Of a stretch of 64,000 nt of DNA, positions 1 through 8,124 are shown one piece after another. Where the stretch lies: NCBI RefSeq assembly GCF_021401345.1, contig NZ_JACBGE010000010.1:62001-126000 (forward strand). Direction: 5' to 3'. Within the stretch, counting starts at the first letter, position 1. Each line of letters starts with the position of its first letter. The position numbers and the translations under genes are program-made. The notes below the pieces were generated by a model. It was given only the letters and a program-made list of their open reading frames with translations. It ran no database searches and was not told where the DNA came from. The DNA comes from Hydrogenophaga sp. NFH-34 (GTDB lineage: Bacteria > Pseudomonadota > Gammaproteobacteria > Burkholderiales > Burkholderiaceae_C).

Positions 1-222
1 GGCCAGGCTCTTGACAGTGCCCTGGCGCTGGCCGAGCGCCTGAACCAGCGCGCGCCGAACGCGCTGACCAGCATCAAGGAACTGGTCAACGAGGCCGTGT
101 CCGCACCGCTGCATGTGCAACTGACCACAGAGCGCGACCATTTCGTGCGCAACCTGCACCACACCAATGCCGGCGAAGGCATTGGTGCCTTCCTGGAAAA
201 GCGGCGGCCGCAGTACCGCTGA
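1..222 (+). CDS. enoyl-CoA hydratase/isomerase family protein, C-terminal end only
   Basis: Open from the first base in frame 1 to TGA at 220-222, so only the last 73 residues are present. The end (..FVRNLHHTNAGEGIGAFLEKRRPQY..) is the usual C-terminus of crotonase-superfamily enoyl-CoA hydratases, where GIGAFLEKRRP packs over the active site of the trimer. The catalytic part lies upstream of the window. The acyl-CoA dehydrogenase and phosphotransferase genes downstream support a role in acyl-CoA catabolism. The substrate cannot be told from the fragment. Confidence 0.8.
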   Translation, partial: GQALDSALALAERLNQRAPNALTSIKELVNEAVSAPLHVQLTTERDHFVRNLHHTNAGEGIGAFLEKRRPQYR

Positions 223-348
223 CGCACTTCGTCGTGCACCCGGACCCTCCGCGACGCCTGCGGGACAGGGCCGGGTGCTATCCCTGATGCAGCACGCCGT
301 CCCCATGGCGACAATGTGCGCGCCCCTCAGTCACCCAGCAGACAGCAC

Positions 349-1068
349 ATGGACGAACCGATTCTGACAATGGAAGAACGCGAGGCGATCAACAGTGGTC
401 GCTGGTTCCAAAGTCTTTCCCCTTCCCTGCGTCACGACATCCTGCGATGCGCCTACGTCAAGCGATTCAAGGACGGCGATCTGATCGTCGCCCGAGGCGA
501 ACCACCCTCCGAATGGACGGCGGTGGCCAAGGGCGCCGTGCGGGTGAGTTCGACATCGCTGTCGGGCAAGCAGATCACGCTGACCTACGTCGAACCCGGC
601 GTGTGGTTTGGCGATGTGGCGATGTTCGACGGCGACCGCCGCACGCACGATGCCTATGCGCATGGGGCGACCACGCTGCTGTGCGTGGCCCGCAACGACC
701 TGCAAAAGATCCTCAGCCAGCACATCGAGCTGTACGAGGCGCTGATGCGGTTGCAGGCCCGGCGCATCCGCACGCTGTTCGGTCTGGTGGAAGACCTCAA
801 CACCCTGCCCCTGCGGGCGCGCCTGGCCAAACAGTTGCTGCACCTGGTGCGCAGCTACGGCGTGCCCTGCCTGTCCGATGGCAACGAAATGCGCATCGGG
901 CTGCAACTGGCGCAAGAGGAACTGGCCCAACTGCTGGGCGCCTCGCGTCAGCGCGTGAATCAGGAACTCAAGTCCATGGAGCGCGAGAACGCCATCCGCA
1001 TCGAGCAGGGTGGCCTCGTGATCCGCAACCGAGAGATGCTGCTGCGCATCGCCGAAGCCGAAAACTGA
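349..1068 (+). CDS. Crp/Fnr-family transcriptional regulator
   Basis: About 239 residues. Residues ~20-140 form a cyclic-nucleotide-binding-type beta roll (FKDGDLIVARGEPPSEW.., YVEPGVWFGDVAMFD). The C-terminal ~75 residues form a Crp-type winged helix with recognition segment QLAQEELAQLLGASRQRVNQEL. The N-terminal Cys cluster of true Fnr is not seen, so an Fe-S oxygen sensor is unlikely. Start taken at ATG 349 (MDEPILTMEER); an in-frame ATG at 316 is an alternative and neither has a strong ribosome site. It lies between two acyl-CoA genes transcribed the same way and may control them; the effector is unknown. Confidence 0.82.
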   Translation: MDEPILTMEEREAINSGRWFQSLSPSLRHDILRCAYVKRFKDGDLIVARGEPPSEWTAVAKGAVRVSSTSLSGKQITLTYVEPGVWFGDVAMFDGDRRTHDAYAHGATTLLCVARNDLQKILSQHIELYEALMRLQARRIRTLFGLVEDLNTLPLRARLAKQLLHLVRSYGVPCLSDGNEMRIGLQLAQEELAQLLGASRQRVNQELKSMERENAIRIEQGGLVIRNREMLLRIAEAEN

Positions 1069-1102
1069 CGGGGTCCTGCCCCGCCCCAACCCTCGTGACC
1101 GC

Positions 1103-2188
1103 ATGACCGACACCCAGAACTTCACCGGCACGAGGCCGGTAGCTCCTCAACACGCCTTCGATGTCGACGCCCTCCAGCGCTGGCTCGCCGAACACCTCGA
1201 CGGCTTTGAAGGCCCCCTGTCGGTCGAGATGTTCAAGGGGGGACAGTCCAACCCCACCTACAAACTCATCACCCCGCAGCGCCTGTATGTGATGCGGGCC
1301 AAGCCGGGCCCGGTCGCCAAGCTGCTGCCGTCGGCCCACGCCATCGAGCGCGAGTTCCGCGTCATGAGCGCGCTGGCCCCCACTGGCGTGCCGGTGGCCC
1401 GCATGTACGCCCTGTGCGAAGACGAATCGGTCATCGGCCGCGCCTTCTATGTCATGGAATGCGTGCAAGGCCGCGTGCTGTGGGAGCAGTCCCTGCCGGA
1501 ACAGACGCCCACCGAACGCGCCGCCATCTACGATGAGATGAACCGCGTCATGGCGGCCCTGCACTCGGTCCGCCCTGCGGACGTGGGCTTGGCCGACTAC
1601 GGCAAGCCTGGCAACTACTTCGAGCGCCAGATCGGCCGCTGGAGCAAGCAGTACGTGGCCTCCATCACCGAGCCCATCGCCGAAATGGACCGGCTGATGG
1701 AATGGCTGCCGCAGAACATCCCGGCCATGGCGCGCGACGAATCGCTGGTGTCAGTGGTGCATGGCGACTACCGGCTCGACAACCTGATGTTCCACCCCAG
1801 CGAAGCCCGGGTGCTGGCCATCCTGGACTGGGAACTGTCCACGCTGGGCCATCCGCTGGCCGACTTCGCCTACCACTGCATGTCCTGGCACATTCCGCCC
1901 GGCGCCTTCCGTGGCATCGGCGGGTTGGATCTGCCGGCCCTGGGCATTCCCAGCGAAGCCGACTACATCGCCCGCTATTGCGAACGCACGGGTTTTGCCA
2001 CGCCCGACCAGCTCAAGGCCGACTGGAATTTCTACCTCGCCTACAACATGTTCCGCCTCGCGGCCATCCTGCAAGGGATCGCCAAACGGGTCGAGACCGG
2101 CACCGCCTCCAGCGCCCAGGCGCTGAATTCGGCGGCCGCCACCCGCCCCATGGCCGAACTGGCCTGGCGTTTCGCGCAGCGTGGCTGA
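1103..2188 (+). CDS. phosphotransferase family protein (ACAD10/11-like kinase fold)
   Basis: 361 residues with an aminoglycoside-phosphotransferase/choline-kinase fold. Seen are the glycine-rich segment (FKGGQSNPTYKL), the catalytic-loop motif HGDYRLDN and the metal-binding DWELSTLGHPLADFAY. This family is typically encoded beside acyl-CoA dehydrogenases and resembles the kinase domain of eukaryotic ACAD10/11, which phosphorylates 4-hydroxyacyl-CoAs before dehydration. The acyl-CoA dehydrogenase gene begins 57 bp downstream in the same direction, so a joint role in hydroxy-fatty-acid degradation is a reasonable inference, not shown by sequence alone. Confidence 0.87.
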   Translation: MTDTQNFTGTRPVAPQHAFDVDALQRWLAEHLDGFEGPLSVEMFKGGQSNPTYKLITPQRLYVMRAKPGPVAKLLPSAHAIEREFRVMSALAPTGVPVARMYALCEDESVIGRAFYVMECVQGRVLWEQSLPEQTPTERAAIYDEMNRVMAALHSVRPADVGLADYGKPGNYFERQIGRWSKQYVASITEPIAEMDRLMEWLPQNIPAMARDESLVSVVHGDYRLDNLMFHPSEARVLAILDWELSTLGHPLADFAYHCMSWHIPPGAFRGIGGLDLPALGIPSEADYIARYCERTGFATPDQLKADWNFYLAYNMFRLAAILQGIAKRVETGTASSAQALNSAAATRPMAELAWRFAQRG

Positions 2189-2245
2189 CCACCTGCCCCT
2201 GTTTTCCGCAGAAGACCCACCCGCTCATCCAAAGGAGCCCAAGCG

Positions 2246-3505
2246 ATGAATTTCGACTACACCGACAAGGTCAAGGACATGCGCGAGCGCCTGCTCGCCT
2301 TCATGGACGAACATATCTACCCCAACGAGGGCCGCTTCTTTGCCGAGATTGCCGCCAACCGCGCCAAGGGCAACGCCTGGGTGCCCACGACGCTGATCGA
2401 AGAGCTCAAGCCCAAGGCCCGCGAGGCCGGCCTGTGGAACCTGTTCCTGCCGCAAAGCAAGCGCGCACCGGAAGGCCTGTCGAACCTGGAATACGCGCCG
2501 ATGTGCGAAATCATGGGCCGCGTGCCCTTCGCCGCCGAGGTGTTCAACTGCTCGGCACCCGACACCGGCAACATGGAAACGCTGGAGCGCTATGCCAGCG
2601 AAGAGGTCAAGGACGAATGGCTGGAACCCCTGCTCAAGGGCGAATTCCGCTCCGCCTTCCTCATGACCGAACCCGAAGTGGCTTCGTCGGACGCCACCAA
2701 CATCCAGTGCCGTATCGAGCGCGATGGAGACCACTACGTCATCAATGGCCGCAAGTGGTGGTCATCCGGCGCCGGTGATCCGCGTTGCGCCGTCTACATC
2801 GTCATGGGCAAGACCGACCCCGAAGCGCCCCGCCATTCGCAGCAGAGCATGGTGGTGGTGCCCGCGAACACGCCCGGCATCACCGTGGTGCGCCCGCTGA
2901 GCGTGTTCGGCTACGACGACGCGCCGCACGGCCACATGGAGGTGCTGCTCAAGGACGTGCGCGTGCCCGTGCGCAACCTGCTGCTGGGTGAAGGCCGCGG
3001 CTTCGAAATCGCGCAGGGTCGCCTCGGCCCTGGCCGCATCCACCACTGCATGCGTTCGATCGGCGCGGCCGAGCGGGCGCTGGAACTCATGTGCAAGCGC
3101 CTCAACAGCCGCGTCGCGTTCGGCAAGCCGATTTCGGCCCAGTCGGTCTGGCACGAGCGCATTGCCGATGCACGCTGCAAGATCGAACAGGCTCGCCTGC
3201 TCACGCTCAAAGCGGCCTACATGATGGACACCGTGGGCAACAAGGTGGCCAAGGCCGAAATCGCCATGATCAAGGTGGTGGCGCCCAACATGGCCTGCGA
3301 AATCATCGACATGGCCATCCAGGCCCACGGTGGTGGCGGCGTCAGCGACGACTTCCCGCTGGCCTACAGCTACGCCAACCAGCGCACGCTGCGTTTGGCC
3401 GACGGCCCCGACGAGGTGCACCGCAACGCCATTGCCAAGCTGGAACTGGCACGCCACCTCGCCATCAAGGGCGATGTGGAGATGCCCATCACACGCGGCT
3501 GCTGA
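2246..3505 (+). CDS. acyl-CoA dehydrogenase family protein
   Basis: 419 residues, the normal size for this flavoenzyme family. Seen are an N-terminal helical domain, the middle beta domain ([17 protein letters not shown], the FAD/substrate signature), and the C-terminal helical domain with the ~370-residue signature [20 protein letters not shown]. It oxidises an acyl-CoA to the 2,3-enoyl-CoA and passes electrons to ETF. An AAGGAG-type ribosome site precedes ATG 2246. The ACAD11-like subfamily fits with the kinase-like neighbour upstream. Chain-length preference is not readable. Confidence 0.9.
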   Translation: MNFDYTDKVKDMRERLLAFMDEHIYPNEGRFFAEIAANRAKGNAWVPTTLIEELKPKAREAGLWNLFLPQSKRAPEGLSNLEYAPMCEIMGRVPFAAEVFNCSAPDTGNMETLERYASEEVKDEWLEPLLKGEFRSAFLMTEPEVASSDATNIQCRIERDGDHYVINGRKWWSSGAGDPRCAVYIVMGKTDPEAPRHSQQSMVVVPANTPGITVVRPLSVFGYDDAPHGHMEVLLKDVRVPVRNLLLGEGRGFEIAQGRLGPGRIHHCMRSIGAAERALELMCKRLNSRVAFGKPISAQSVWHERIADARCKIEQARLLTLKAAYMMDTVGNKVAKAEIAMIKVVAPNMACEIIDMAIQAHGGGGVSDDFPLAYSYANQRTLRLADGPDEVHRNAIAKLELARHLAIKGDVEMPITRGC

Positions 3506-3556
3506 CCGCCTGCGGTGTGCGGCCAGCGCCTCCCAGCTGACCCGTCGGCAGACAGG

Positions 3557-4252
3557 TCAGGGCTGGGCGGGCGCCTCGGTCAGCTCGCTGGCGCGCTGCA
3601 GCAGGTGGTCCAGCAGGGCCAAACCGTGCAGCGCGATCGCATCACTTTCGCGCTCGGGCAATGCCAGGCGGGCCAGCAGGCGGCCCTGGGTCCAGGCCAG
3701 CATGACTGGCGGCGGGTTCGTCTGGGCGCCACCCGGCCAGTTCATCAGTGCCGCCTGTGCCCGGTCGTCCAGCCAGGCCGGCGCCACCTTCGGCAAGCTG
3801 GTCAGCACGGCATAGCGGCGCCAGAAGGCGTCGGCCGGCCCGCTCCAGCCGGTATCCCGGAATCCCGTCAGCCAGCGCACTTCGTCGGACAGCAGCGTCT
3901 CGGACGTCCGCAACCCATCGGTAAATTGCGCAAAAGCCGCTTCCGCCTCGCGTTCGAGCGCGGGCTTGAGCGTCCGGCTGATGAGCACAACCCCATCGTC
4001 CGGTGCCGCACCGGCGGCAGGCCGCCCCAGCACGGCTTCCAGCTGAAGCACCTGGCCCGGCATATACGGCCAAGGTGAGCGTCCCAGACGCGCCCGCGCG
4101 GGCACGCTGCCCCACAGCCCTTCGGCTTCGCAGGCTGCGGGCTCCCAATCTCTGAACGCCATGGCCCGCCCCTCGGCCCAGCGCTGAATCGCCGTCTGCA
4201 CAGGTGCTGCCTGCTCGCGTCGGCCCCACCAGCCCTTCAACATGTTCAGCAA
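3557..4252 (-). CDS. conserved hypothetical protein, Trp/Ala-rich
   Basis: 231 residues, not recognised as any named family. The protein begins MLNMLKGWWGRREQ and is rich in Ala, Trp and Leu (WPYMPGQVLQLEAVLG, GWSGPADAFWRRYAVL). No signal peptide, membrane helix or catalytic motif is evident. It is convergent with the acyl-CoA dehydrogenase gene (51 bp apart) and divergent from the glutathione transferase gene (74 bp). Codon use and high GC match its neighbours, so it is probably a resident gene. Confidence 0.6.
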   Translation of the reverse strand: MLNMLKGWWGRREQAAPVQTAIQRWAEGRAMAFRDWEPAACEAEGLWGSVPARARLGRSPWPYMPGQVLQLEAVLGRPAAGAAPDDGVVLISRTLKPALEREAEAAFAQFTDGLRTSETLLSDEVRWLTGFRDTGWSGPADAFWRRYAVLTSLPKVAPAWLDDRAQAALMNWPGGAQTNPPPVMLAWTQGRLLARLALPERESDAIALHGLALLDHLLQRASELTEAPAQP

Positions 4253-4326
4253 GGTCTCACCTTTTCCCGTAGAGTGGTCGCCGGTTTTTCTTCATCAACC
4301 GCTGCACCCGGAAAGCCCGCCCCGCC

Positions 4327-5031
4327 ATGATCGACGTCTACTCCTGGCCAACGCCCAATGGGCACAAGGTTCACATCATGCTGGAAGAGTGCGGCCTGCG
4401 TCTGAGGCGCGACTGGCAAGTCCATGCTGTCAACATCGGCAAAGGCGACCAGTTCGAGCCGGCCTTTCTGAAGATCAGCCCGAACAACAAGATTCCCGCG
4501 CTGGTCGACCCCGATGGGCCAGACGGCAAACCCATCAGCCTGTTCGAATCCGGCGCCATCCTGCTCTACCTCGCGGCCAAAACCGGCAAATACCTGCCTC
4601 GCAGCGACCGCGCCAAGTTCGAAGTGCTGCAGTGGCTGATGTTCCAGATGGGCGGTGTGGGCCCCATGCTCGGGCAAGCCCACCATTTCCGGATCTACGC
4701 ACCAGAAAAAATCGACTACGCGGTCAATCGCTACACCAACGAGGCCAAGCGCCTCTACGGCGTGATGGACCGGCAACTCGAAGGCCGCAAGTTCGTCGCC
4801 GGTGCGCACTACAGCATCGCCGACATCGCCATCTTTCCCTGGCTGCGCAGCTGGCAGAACCAAGGTATCGACTGGGCCGATTACCCGCGCCTGAAGGACT
4901 GGTTCGACCGCATGGGCGCCCGCCCTGCGGTGCAGCGCGGCGTGGCGGTGCTCGCCGATGCGCGCAAGCCGCTGACCGACGACAAGGCACGCGACATTTT
5001 GTTTGGTGGCACGCAGTACGCCAAGCGCTGA
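4327..5031 (+). CDS. glutathione S-transferase family protein, YfcG/YghU (Nu-class) type
   Basis: 234 residues. The N-terminal thioredoxin-fold half starts MIDVYSWPTPNGHKVHIMLEE with the TPNG motif typical of Nu-class disulfide-bond reductases, followed by NKIPALVDPD (cis-Pro) and SLFESGAILLYLA (glutathione gamma-Glu site). The C-terminal all-helical half contains FVAGAHYSIADIAIFPWLR. Members such as E. coli YfcG reduce disulfides using two glutathiones and have little classical transferase activity. It is a single gene ending 35 bp before tRNA-Pro. Confidence 0.88.
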   Translation: MIDVYSWPTPNGHKVHIMLEECGLRLRRDWQVHAVNIGKGDQFEPAFLKISPNNKIPALVDPDGPDGKPISLFESGAILLYLAAKTGKYLPRSDRAKFEVLQWLMFQMGGVGPMLGQAHHFRIYAPEKIDYAVNRYTNEAKRLYGVMDRQLEGRKFVAGAHYSIADIAIFPWLRSWQNQGIDWADYPRLKDWFDRMGARPAVQRGVAVLADARKPLTDDKARDILFGGTQYAKR

Positions 5032-5066
5032 GAGCGGTCCGACAACGGGTACAATGCTTGTTTCGT

Positions 5067-5143
5067 CGGAGCGTAGCGCAGCCTGGTAGCGCATCTGCTT
5101 TGGGAGCAGAGGGTCGCGAGTTCGAATCCCGCCGCTCCGACCA
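5067..5143 (+). tRNA. tRNA-Pro (anticodon UGG)
   Basis: 77 nt cloverleaf: acceptor CGGAGCG paired with CGCTCCG, D stem GCGC/GCGC, anticodon stem TCTGC/GCAGA with loop TTTGGGA (anticodon TGG), T arm with TTCGAAT, discriminator A and encoded CCA. A good -10 element, TACAAT, lies at 5050-5055, 11 bases before the mature 5' end. Confidence 0.97.
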
Positions 5144-5153
5144 CCCTCAAAAC

Positions 5154-5178
5154 AAAAGGCCCACAGTGTGGGCCTTTT
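5154..5178. terminator. rho-independent terminator between the two tRNA genes
   Basis: Perfect 11-bp arms AAAAGGCCCAC and GTGGGCCTTTT around an AGT loop; the arms supply both the A tract and the T tract, so it can work in either direction. It lies between tRNA-Pro and tRNA-Arg, so tRNA-Arg, 25 bases on, would rely on read-through or a promoter hidden in the short gap. Confidence 0.8.
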
Positions 5179-5203
5179 GTCCATCCGGCCCCACCGCCGG
5201 ACA

Positions 5204-5280
5204 CTGCCCGTAGCTCAACTGGATAGAGCAGCTGCCTTCTAAGCAGCAGGTCGGGGGTTCGAGTCCCTCCGGGTAGACCA
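5204..5280 (+). tRNA. tRNA-Arg (anticodon UCU), 3' end replaced by the integrated island
   Basis: 77 nt: acceptor CTGCCCG with CGGGTAG, D stem GCTC/GAGC, anticodon stem GCTGC/GCAGC with loop CTTCTAA (anticodon TCT, reading AGA/AGG), T arm with TTCGAGT, discriminator A73, CCA encoded. The third acceptor pair is G3:U70. The copy of the 3' end left at 22625-22671 reads CGGGCAG then G73, which pairs perfectly with CTGCCCG. By the standard tRNA-integration model that is the original chromosomal end and the present end came with the island. A20 and C35, ArgRS identity bases, are intact. Confidence 0.97.
5234..5273 (+). repeat. left attachment repeat of the island (attL, inside tRNA-Arg)
   Basis: 40 bases from the anticodon arm (GCCTTCTAAGC..) through the T arm to CGGG of the acceptor stem, identical to 22625-22664. 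The bases just outside differ (GAGCAGCT here, TTTTTATA at the other end), which fixes the repeat's left edge. At the right edge the copies diverge into TAGACCA here and CAGGCCA there. Confidence 0.93.
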
Positions 5281-5616
5281 ATAAACTCAGTATTTTCAAG
5301 GCATACAGCGATAGCATCCACTAACAATTTCTTCAAAAAATGAAGAAATGAGTATTTGAGTGTCCCTGTAGTGTCCCGATTTCGCACCTTTTCGCAGCGC
5401 TTCGCGCTTGCCAAAACCTGCTTAGCGTCCCCGTGGTGTCCCGTTGACCAGCCCGTTTGATCTGGTTTAATGTGTTGTCGCGAAGGGTTGTGGGACCCTT
5501 CGCACGCTCCGAGGTAGAGGCTCTGATCTCGGTGAATGAAGTGCACGTGTGCTGGGTAACGAGGCCTCCCAGCGCTCGTCGCCTCGTCTGGACCTCGCTT
5601 TTATCGAGCGAGCAAG
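5281..5616. other. island left-end non-coding region with candidate integrase arm sites
   Basis: No gene seen. It holds a perfect 9-bp inverted repeat ATTTCTTCA/TGAAGAAAT (5327-5349, AAAAA centre) beside the attachment site. Two pairs of a six-base motif are each spaced exactly 11 bp start to start: TGTCCC at 5361 and 5372, CGTCCC at 5426 and TGTCCC at 5437. A matching pair lies at the right end (22545 and 22556). Spacing of one helical turn and symmetric placement suggest arm-type integrase or excisionase sites. Confidence 0.5.
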
Positions 5617-5949
5617 ATGAGCACGTCAGTACGTGATGAAACCCACTCCCTGCCTGAGAACCGACAGGCACTTCTGAAAAAAATCCTGTGGGACGCCTAT
5701 GACATGGCCGAATTTCTCGGCCTGTCGGTCCACAGCATCAGGCGCGTCGTACATGCGCCCCCTGCCGGGTTTCCCTCGGCTTTATTCCTGGGTGGCAAGT
5801 GGATCTGGAGGTCCGTTGAGGTCCAACGCTGGGCCGAGGGTGAGTACATCCAGCCCTACGCACCACCGCCCCCGGCAGCGCCCCCAGCGCTCACGATGCG
5901 TGGGCGCGGGCGGCCGCGCCGCACAATTGAAGTCCTGGCCAGCTCCTGA
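5617..5949 (+). CDS. AlpA/MerR-like helix-turn-helix protein, candidate excisionase
   Basis: 110 residues. Residues ~28-75 (YDMAEFLGLSVHSIRRVV.. then FLGGKWIWRSVEVQRWAEG) match the winged helix-turn-helix of AlpA/excisionase-type proteins, where helix 2-3 binds DNA and the strand pair ends in a W-x-(x)E-V-xxW motif. The tail is Pro-rich then basic (GRGRPRR). It lies nearest the left attachment site and 14 bp before the replication initiator gene, so it may be the recombination directionality factor, a repressor of replication, or both. The start at 5617 has only a weak ribosome site. Confidence 0.65.
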   Translation: MSTSVRDETHSLPENRQALLKKILWDAYDMAEFLGLSVHSIRRVVHAPPAGFPSALFLGGKWIWRSVEVQRWAEGEYIQPYAPPPPAAPPALTMRGRGRPRRTIEVLASS

Positions 5950-5963
5950 CCGCGAGGCCAGAG

Positions 5964-6872
5964 ATGACGGGAACTTCCAGCGAGCATTCTCGCTATGAAG
6001 CTTTGATGGCATGGGCACGCACACGCTCGTCCATCAAAGCTATTCCAGAGGCATCGCAACAAGAGCCCCTGAATGCACAGCTACCACTTTGGCCGAACGA
6101 GGTGCGAGCGGTACCGAACGGCTTCCTACGGTCGGCCCTATTTGGCGCGATCGCCAAGGGCGCACGTCGCTACATCGACGGTGAGCAGCTCGCTGCGCTC
6201 GATGGCATAGAAATCCGCTACACCGGCCAGCGCCTTGACCAAGGCGACCTTGACACGTGGGAAAGCGTGCTGCACGCCGTGCGCCTTCAGGATCTTGGCG
6301 GCCAGTGTCGTGTCACGTCTTATGGCCTGCTGAAGCTCATGGGCAAGACCGACACGGGCAAGAACCGGGCGACGCTCCACAAGCGCATCACGAGGCTTGT
6401 AGCCAGCGCCCTTACGGTCAAGCAGGATAGATACAGCTACATCGGCAGTCTGATTGCCGGGGCGGCGAAGGACGAGGAAACACAGGAGTGGGTCATCGAG
6501 CTGGACTCCAAGCTGCGCCCGCTGTTCGCCGCAGACCAGTTCACGCAAGTGGAATGGGCGGTGCGCCAAGAACTGCACGGGAAGCCACTGGCCCAGTGGC
6601 TGCACGGCTTCTACGCCAGCCACGCCAAGCCGTTCCCGATGAAGGTGGAAACACTGTATCGGCTGTGCGGCAGCGATGCCGGCGAAATTTGGAAGTTCGC
6701 GCAGACTCTTCGGAAGGCGTTGGACGCCGTGGCTGAGGCCAGCGCTGCCCAGGGCGAAAGCTTCAGCTACGAGATTTGCGGCAACCTTGTGCACGTGGCC
6801 AAGAAGGCCCAAGGGGCGCAGCTGAGGCACTTGGCCAAGAATGCCCGCAAGCCAAGGGACCCGCGCGGTTGA
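5964..6872 (+). CDS. trfA: TrfA-family plasmid replication initiator protein
   Basis: 302 residues. The segment LPLWPNEVRAVPNGFLRSALFGAIAKGARRYIDGE is the recognisable start of the TrfA family (IncP plasmids), followed by tandem winged-helix domains (GLLKLMGKTDTGKNRATLHKRITRLVASAL and a second helix-rich half). TrfA binds iterons and opens oriV with host DnaA. The first iteron begins inside this gene's stop codon, so gene and origin form one module. GAGG-type bases precede ATG 5964. Its presence on a chromosomal island implies an excised circular form could replicate. Confidence 0.85.
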   Translation: MTGTSSEHSRYEALMAWARTRSSIKAIPEASQQEPLNAQLPLWPNEVRAVPNGFLRSALFGAIAKGARRYIDGEQLAALDGIEIRYTGQRLDQGDLDTWESVLHAVRLQDLGGQCRVTSYGLLKLMGKTDTGKNRATLHKRITRLVASALTVKQDRYSYIGSLIAGAAKDEETQEWVIELDSKLRPLFAADQFTQVEWAVRQELHGKPLAQWLHGFYASHAKPFPMKVETLYRLCGSDAGEIWKFAQTLRKALDAVAEASAAQGESFSYEICGNLVHVAKKAQGAQLRHLAKNARKPRDPRG

Positions 6873-7002
6873 TGCCGTTCCAGCGGGTAGGCGATGCCGT
6901 TCCAGCGGGTAGGCGATGCCGTTCCAGCGGGTAGGCGATGCCGTTCCAGCGGGTAGGCGATGCCGTTCCAGCAGGTAGGTGATGCCGTTCCAGCAGGTAG
7001 GC
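6871..7002 (+). repeat. six tandem 22-bp iterons (oriV)
   Basis: Six contiguous copies of a 22-bp unit beginning GATGCCGTTCCAGC, at 6871, 6893, 6915, 6937, 6959 and 6981. Copies 1-4 continue GGGTAGGC; copies 5-6 have AGGTAGG. The 22-bp period (two helical turns) puts all binding sites on one face of the helix, as in iteron origins. Location immediately after the TrfA-like gene supports oriV. No spacers differ between units, so this is not a CRISPR array. Confidence 0.88.
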
Positions 7003-7101
7003 TATCCACAGGTCGATCGGGTAGAAAGTCCATGTTTGACAAGGGGTTACGGGCTTCGGTCAGTTCAGCCTAATCATCTTCTAATCCTTTCTTAATCGGC
7101 C
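7003..7101. other. DnaA box and AT-rich unwinding region of the origin
   Basis: Directly after the last iteron is CTATCCACA (7002-7010), eight of nine bases of the DnaA box TTATCCACA. About 40 bases further is an AT-rich stretch with three TAATC units (CCTAATCATCTTC, TAATCCTTTCT, TAATCGG, ~7070-7100), resembling the 13-mers melted during initiation. Order initiator gene, iterons, DnaA box, AT-rich repeats is that of IncP-like oriV, though arrangement varies between plasmids. Confidence 0.6.
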
Positions 7102-7395
7102 AGCGGCTGCGTGAGGGCGGGCTCGCCCTCCCCCGCCTTCAGCGGCTCCCCCTCCCTATCGAGGCCCCCAAAGGGGGCCAAACAGGTCCCCAAAGCGGGC
7201 CACCACAGCAGCAACCAACACAGACATAGTTACGCACACACCTGATGTTGCTCAAGACGCGAAGAGCGGGCCTGTATGCGGCTGCCACGGCCGCGCCCCA
7301 GTGACCCCTTCGGGGATCGGATTCGCGACTCCAGCGCCCCGCTGCGGCCCCAGGCGGGGCCTACCTGGGGGCCTCGGCCCCCAGCCCCCCCAATA
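7102..7395. other. non-coding stretch after the origin
   Basis: No convincing gene. A strong short hairpin GGCCCCC-AAA-GGGGGCC lies at 7163-7179 without a following T run. Possible weak reading frames here are GC-rich and lack family resemblance. Confidence 0.4.
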
Positions 7396-8102
7396 ATCCG
7401 AAGCTGCCAATGGGAAGAGCGCCGAGGGATAGGTGCTGAAGCAGCGGTCGAGGTGCCCGATGCGCTTCTGGCTCGTGGCTCTGACTTGGTGCGCGGGATC
7501 TTCGCGGAAGTGGCCAGCAGGCTCGCGCGGAGTCGGAGGCCGTTCGCAAGGATGCGGAAGCCCGCGTCACTGAGGTACGAGCTGAATTGAGCGAGGCCAC
7601 AGAGGAGATCGCACGCCTGGAAGCCCAGGAGACCGCACGCACTGCGGAGCGTTCGTCACTGCGGGACGAGCGCAAGGCTCAGGAGCTGCTGGCGGCCGGA
7701 CGGAAGGAGCGCGCTGCCCTGGCTGCACGCCTGGAGTCGGAACTGCGTGACGCGCGCGCAGCGCTGGCCAAGAGCGAGCAGCAGGTCGCGGATCTGGCCA
7801 AGGCCGGCGAAGTCCAGAAGCTGCTGGAGGGCTTGGGGGCCCGCCTGACGCCGGCCGACGCCGCGGCCAAGGGGAAGAGGTACGCCCCTCCCCAGCGACG
7901 TAGCGACACGAGGCGCCGCCAAGCGCCCGACACGAGACGACACGGATGGAGGTTCAGTGCGACGACTCGAACGGGTGAACTTGAATTTCGGCATCGGGGA
8001 GCGACGCCACCAGTTTCAACTCCCGCCAAGCGCCTTGAAGTACTCGCGCAGCATGCTGAAGTACATATCGTCACGGCGCTCCAGCTGGTTAACAAGAGGT
8101 GA
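7396..8102 (+). pseudogene. kfrA-like plasmid stability gene, truncated and frameshifted
   Basis: Frame 1 from ~7408 reads QWEERRGIGAEAAVEVPDALLARGSD.. to about 7520, matching the KfrA segment after the DNA-binding domain. Just past it the match moves to frame 3 (AESEAVRKDAEARVTEV.., then ELSEATEEIARLEAQETART..), a long Ala/Glu/Arg coiled coil ending near EVQKLLEGLGARL. So one indel lies near 7518-7525, and the N-terminal DNA-binding half is missing. KfrA binds DNA and forms alpha-helical filaments aiding plasmid stability. The last ~85 codons look unrelated to the family. Confidence 0.55.
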
Positions 8103-8124
8103 AGGTGCCTTCAGTGCTCGCGAC

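Noticed and set aside
6871..7002. CRISPR array
   Set aside because: Units are contiguous 22-mers with no unique spacers, next to a TrfA-like initiator; iterons explain them.
7276..7590. 104-codon gene after the origin
   Set aside because: Only its second half is protein-like and belongs to the frameshifted kfrA-like remnant; the N-terminal part is Pro-rich noise.
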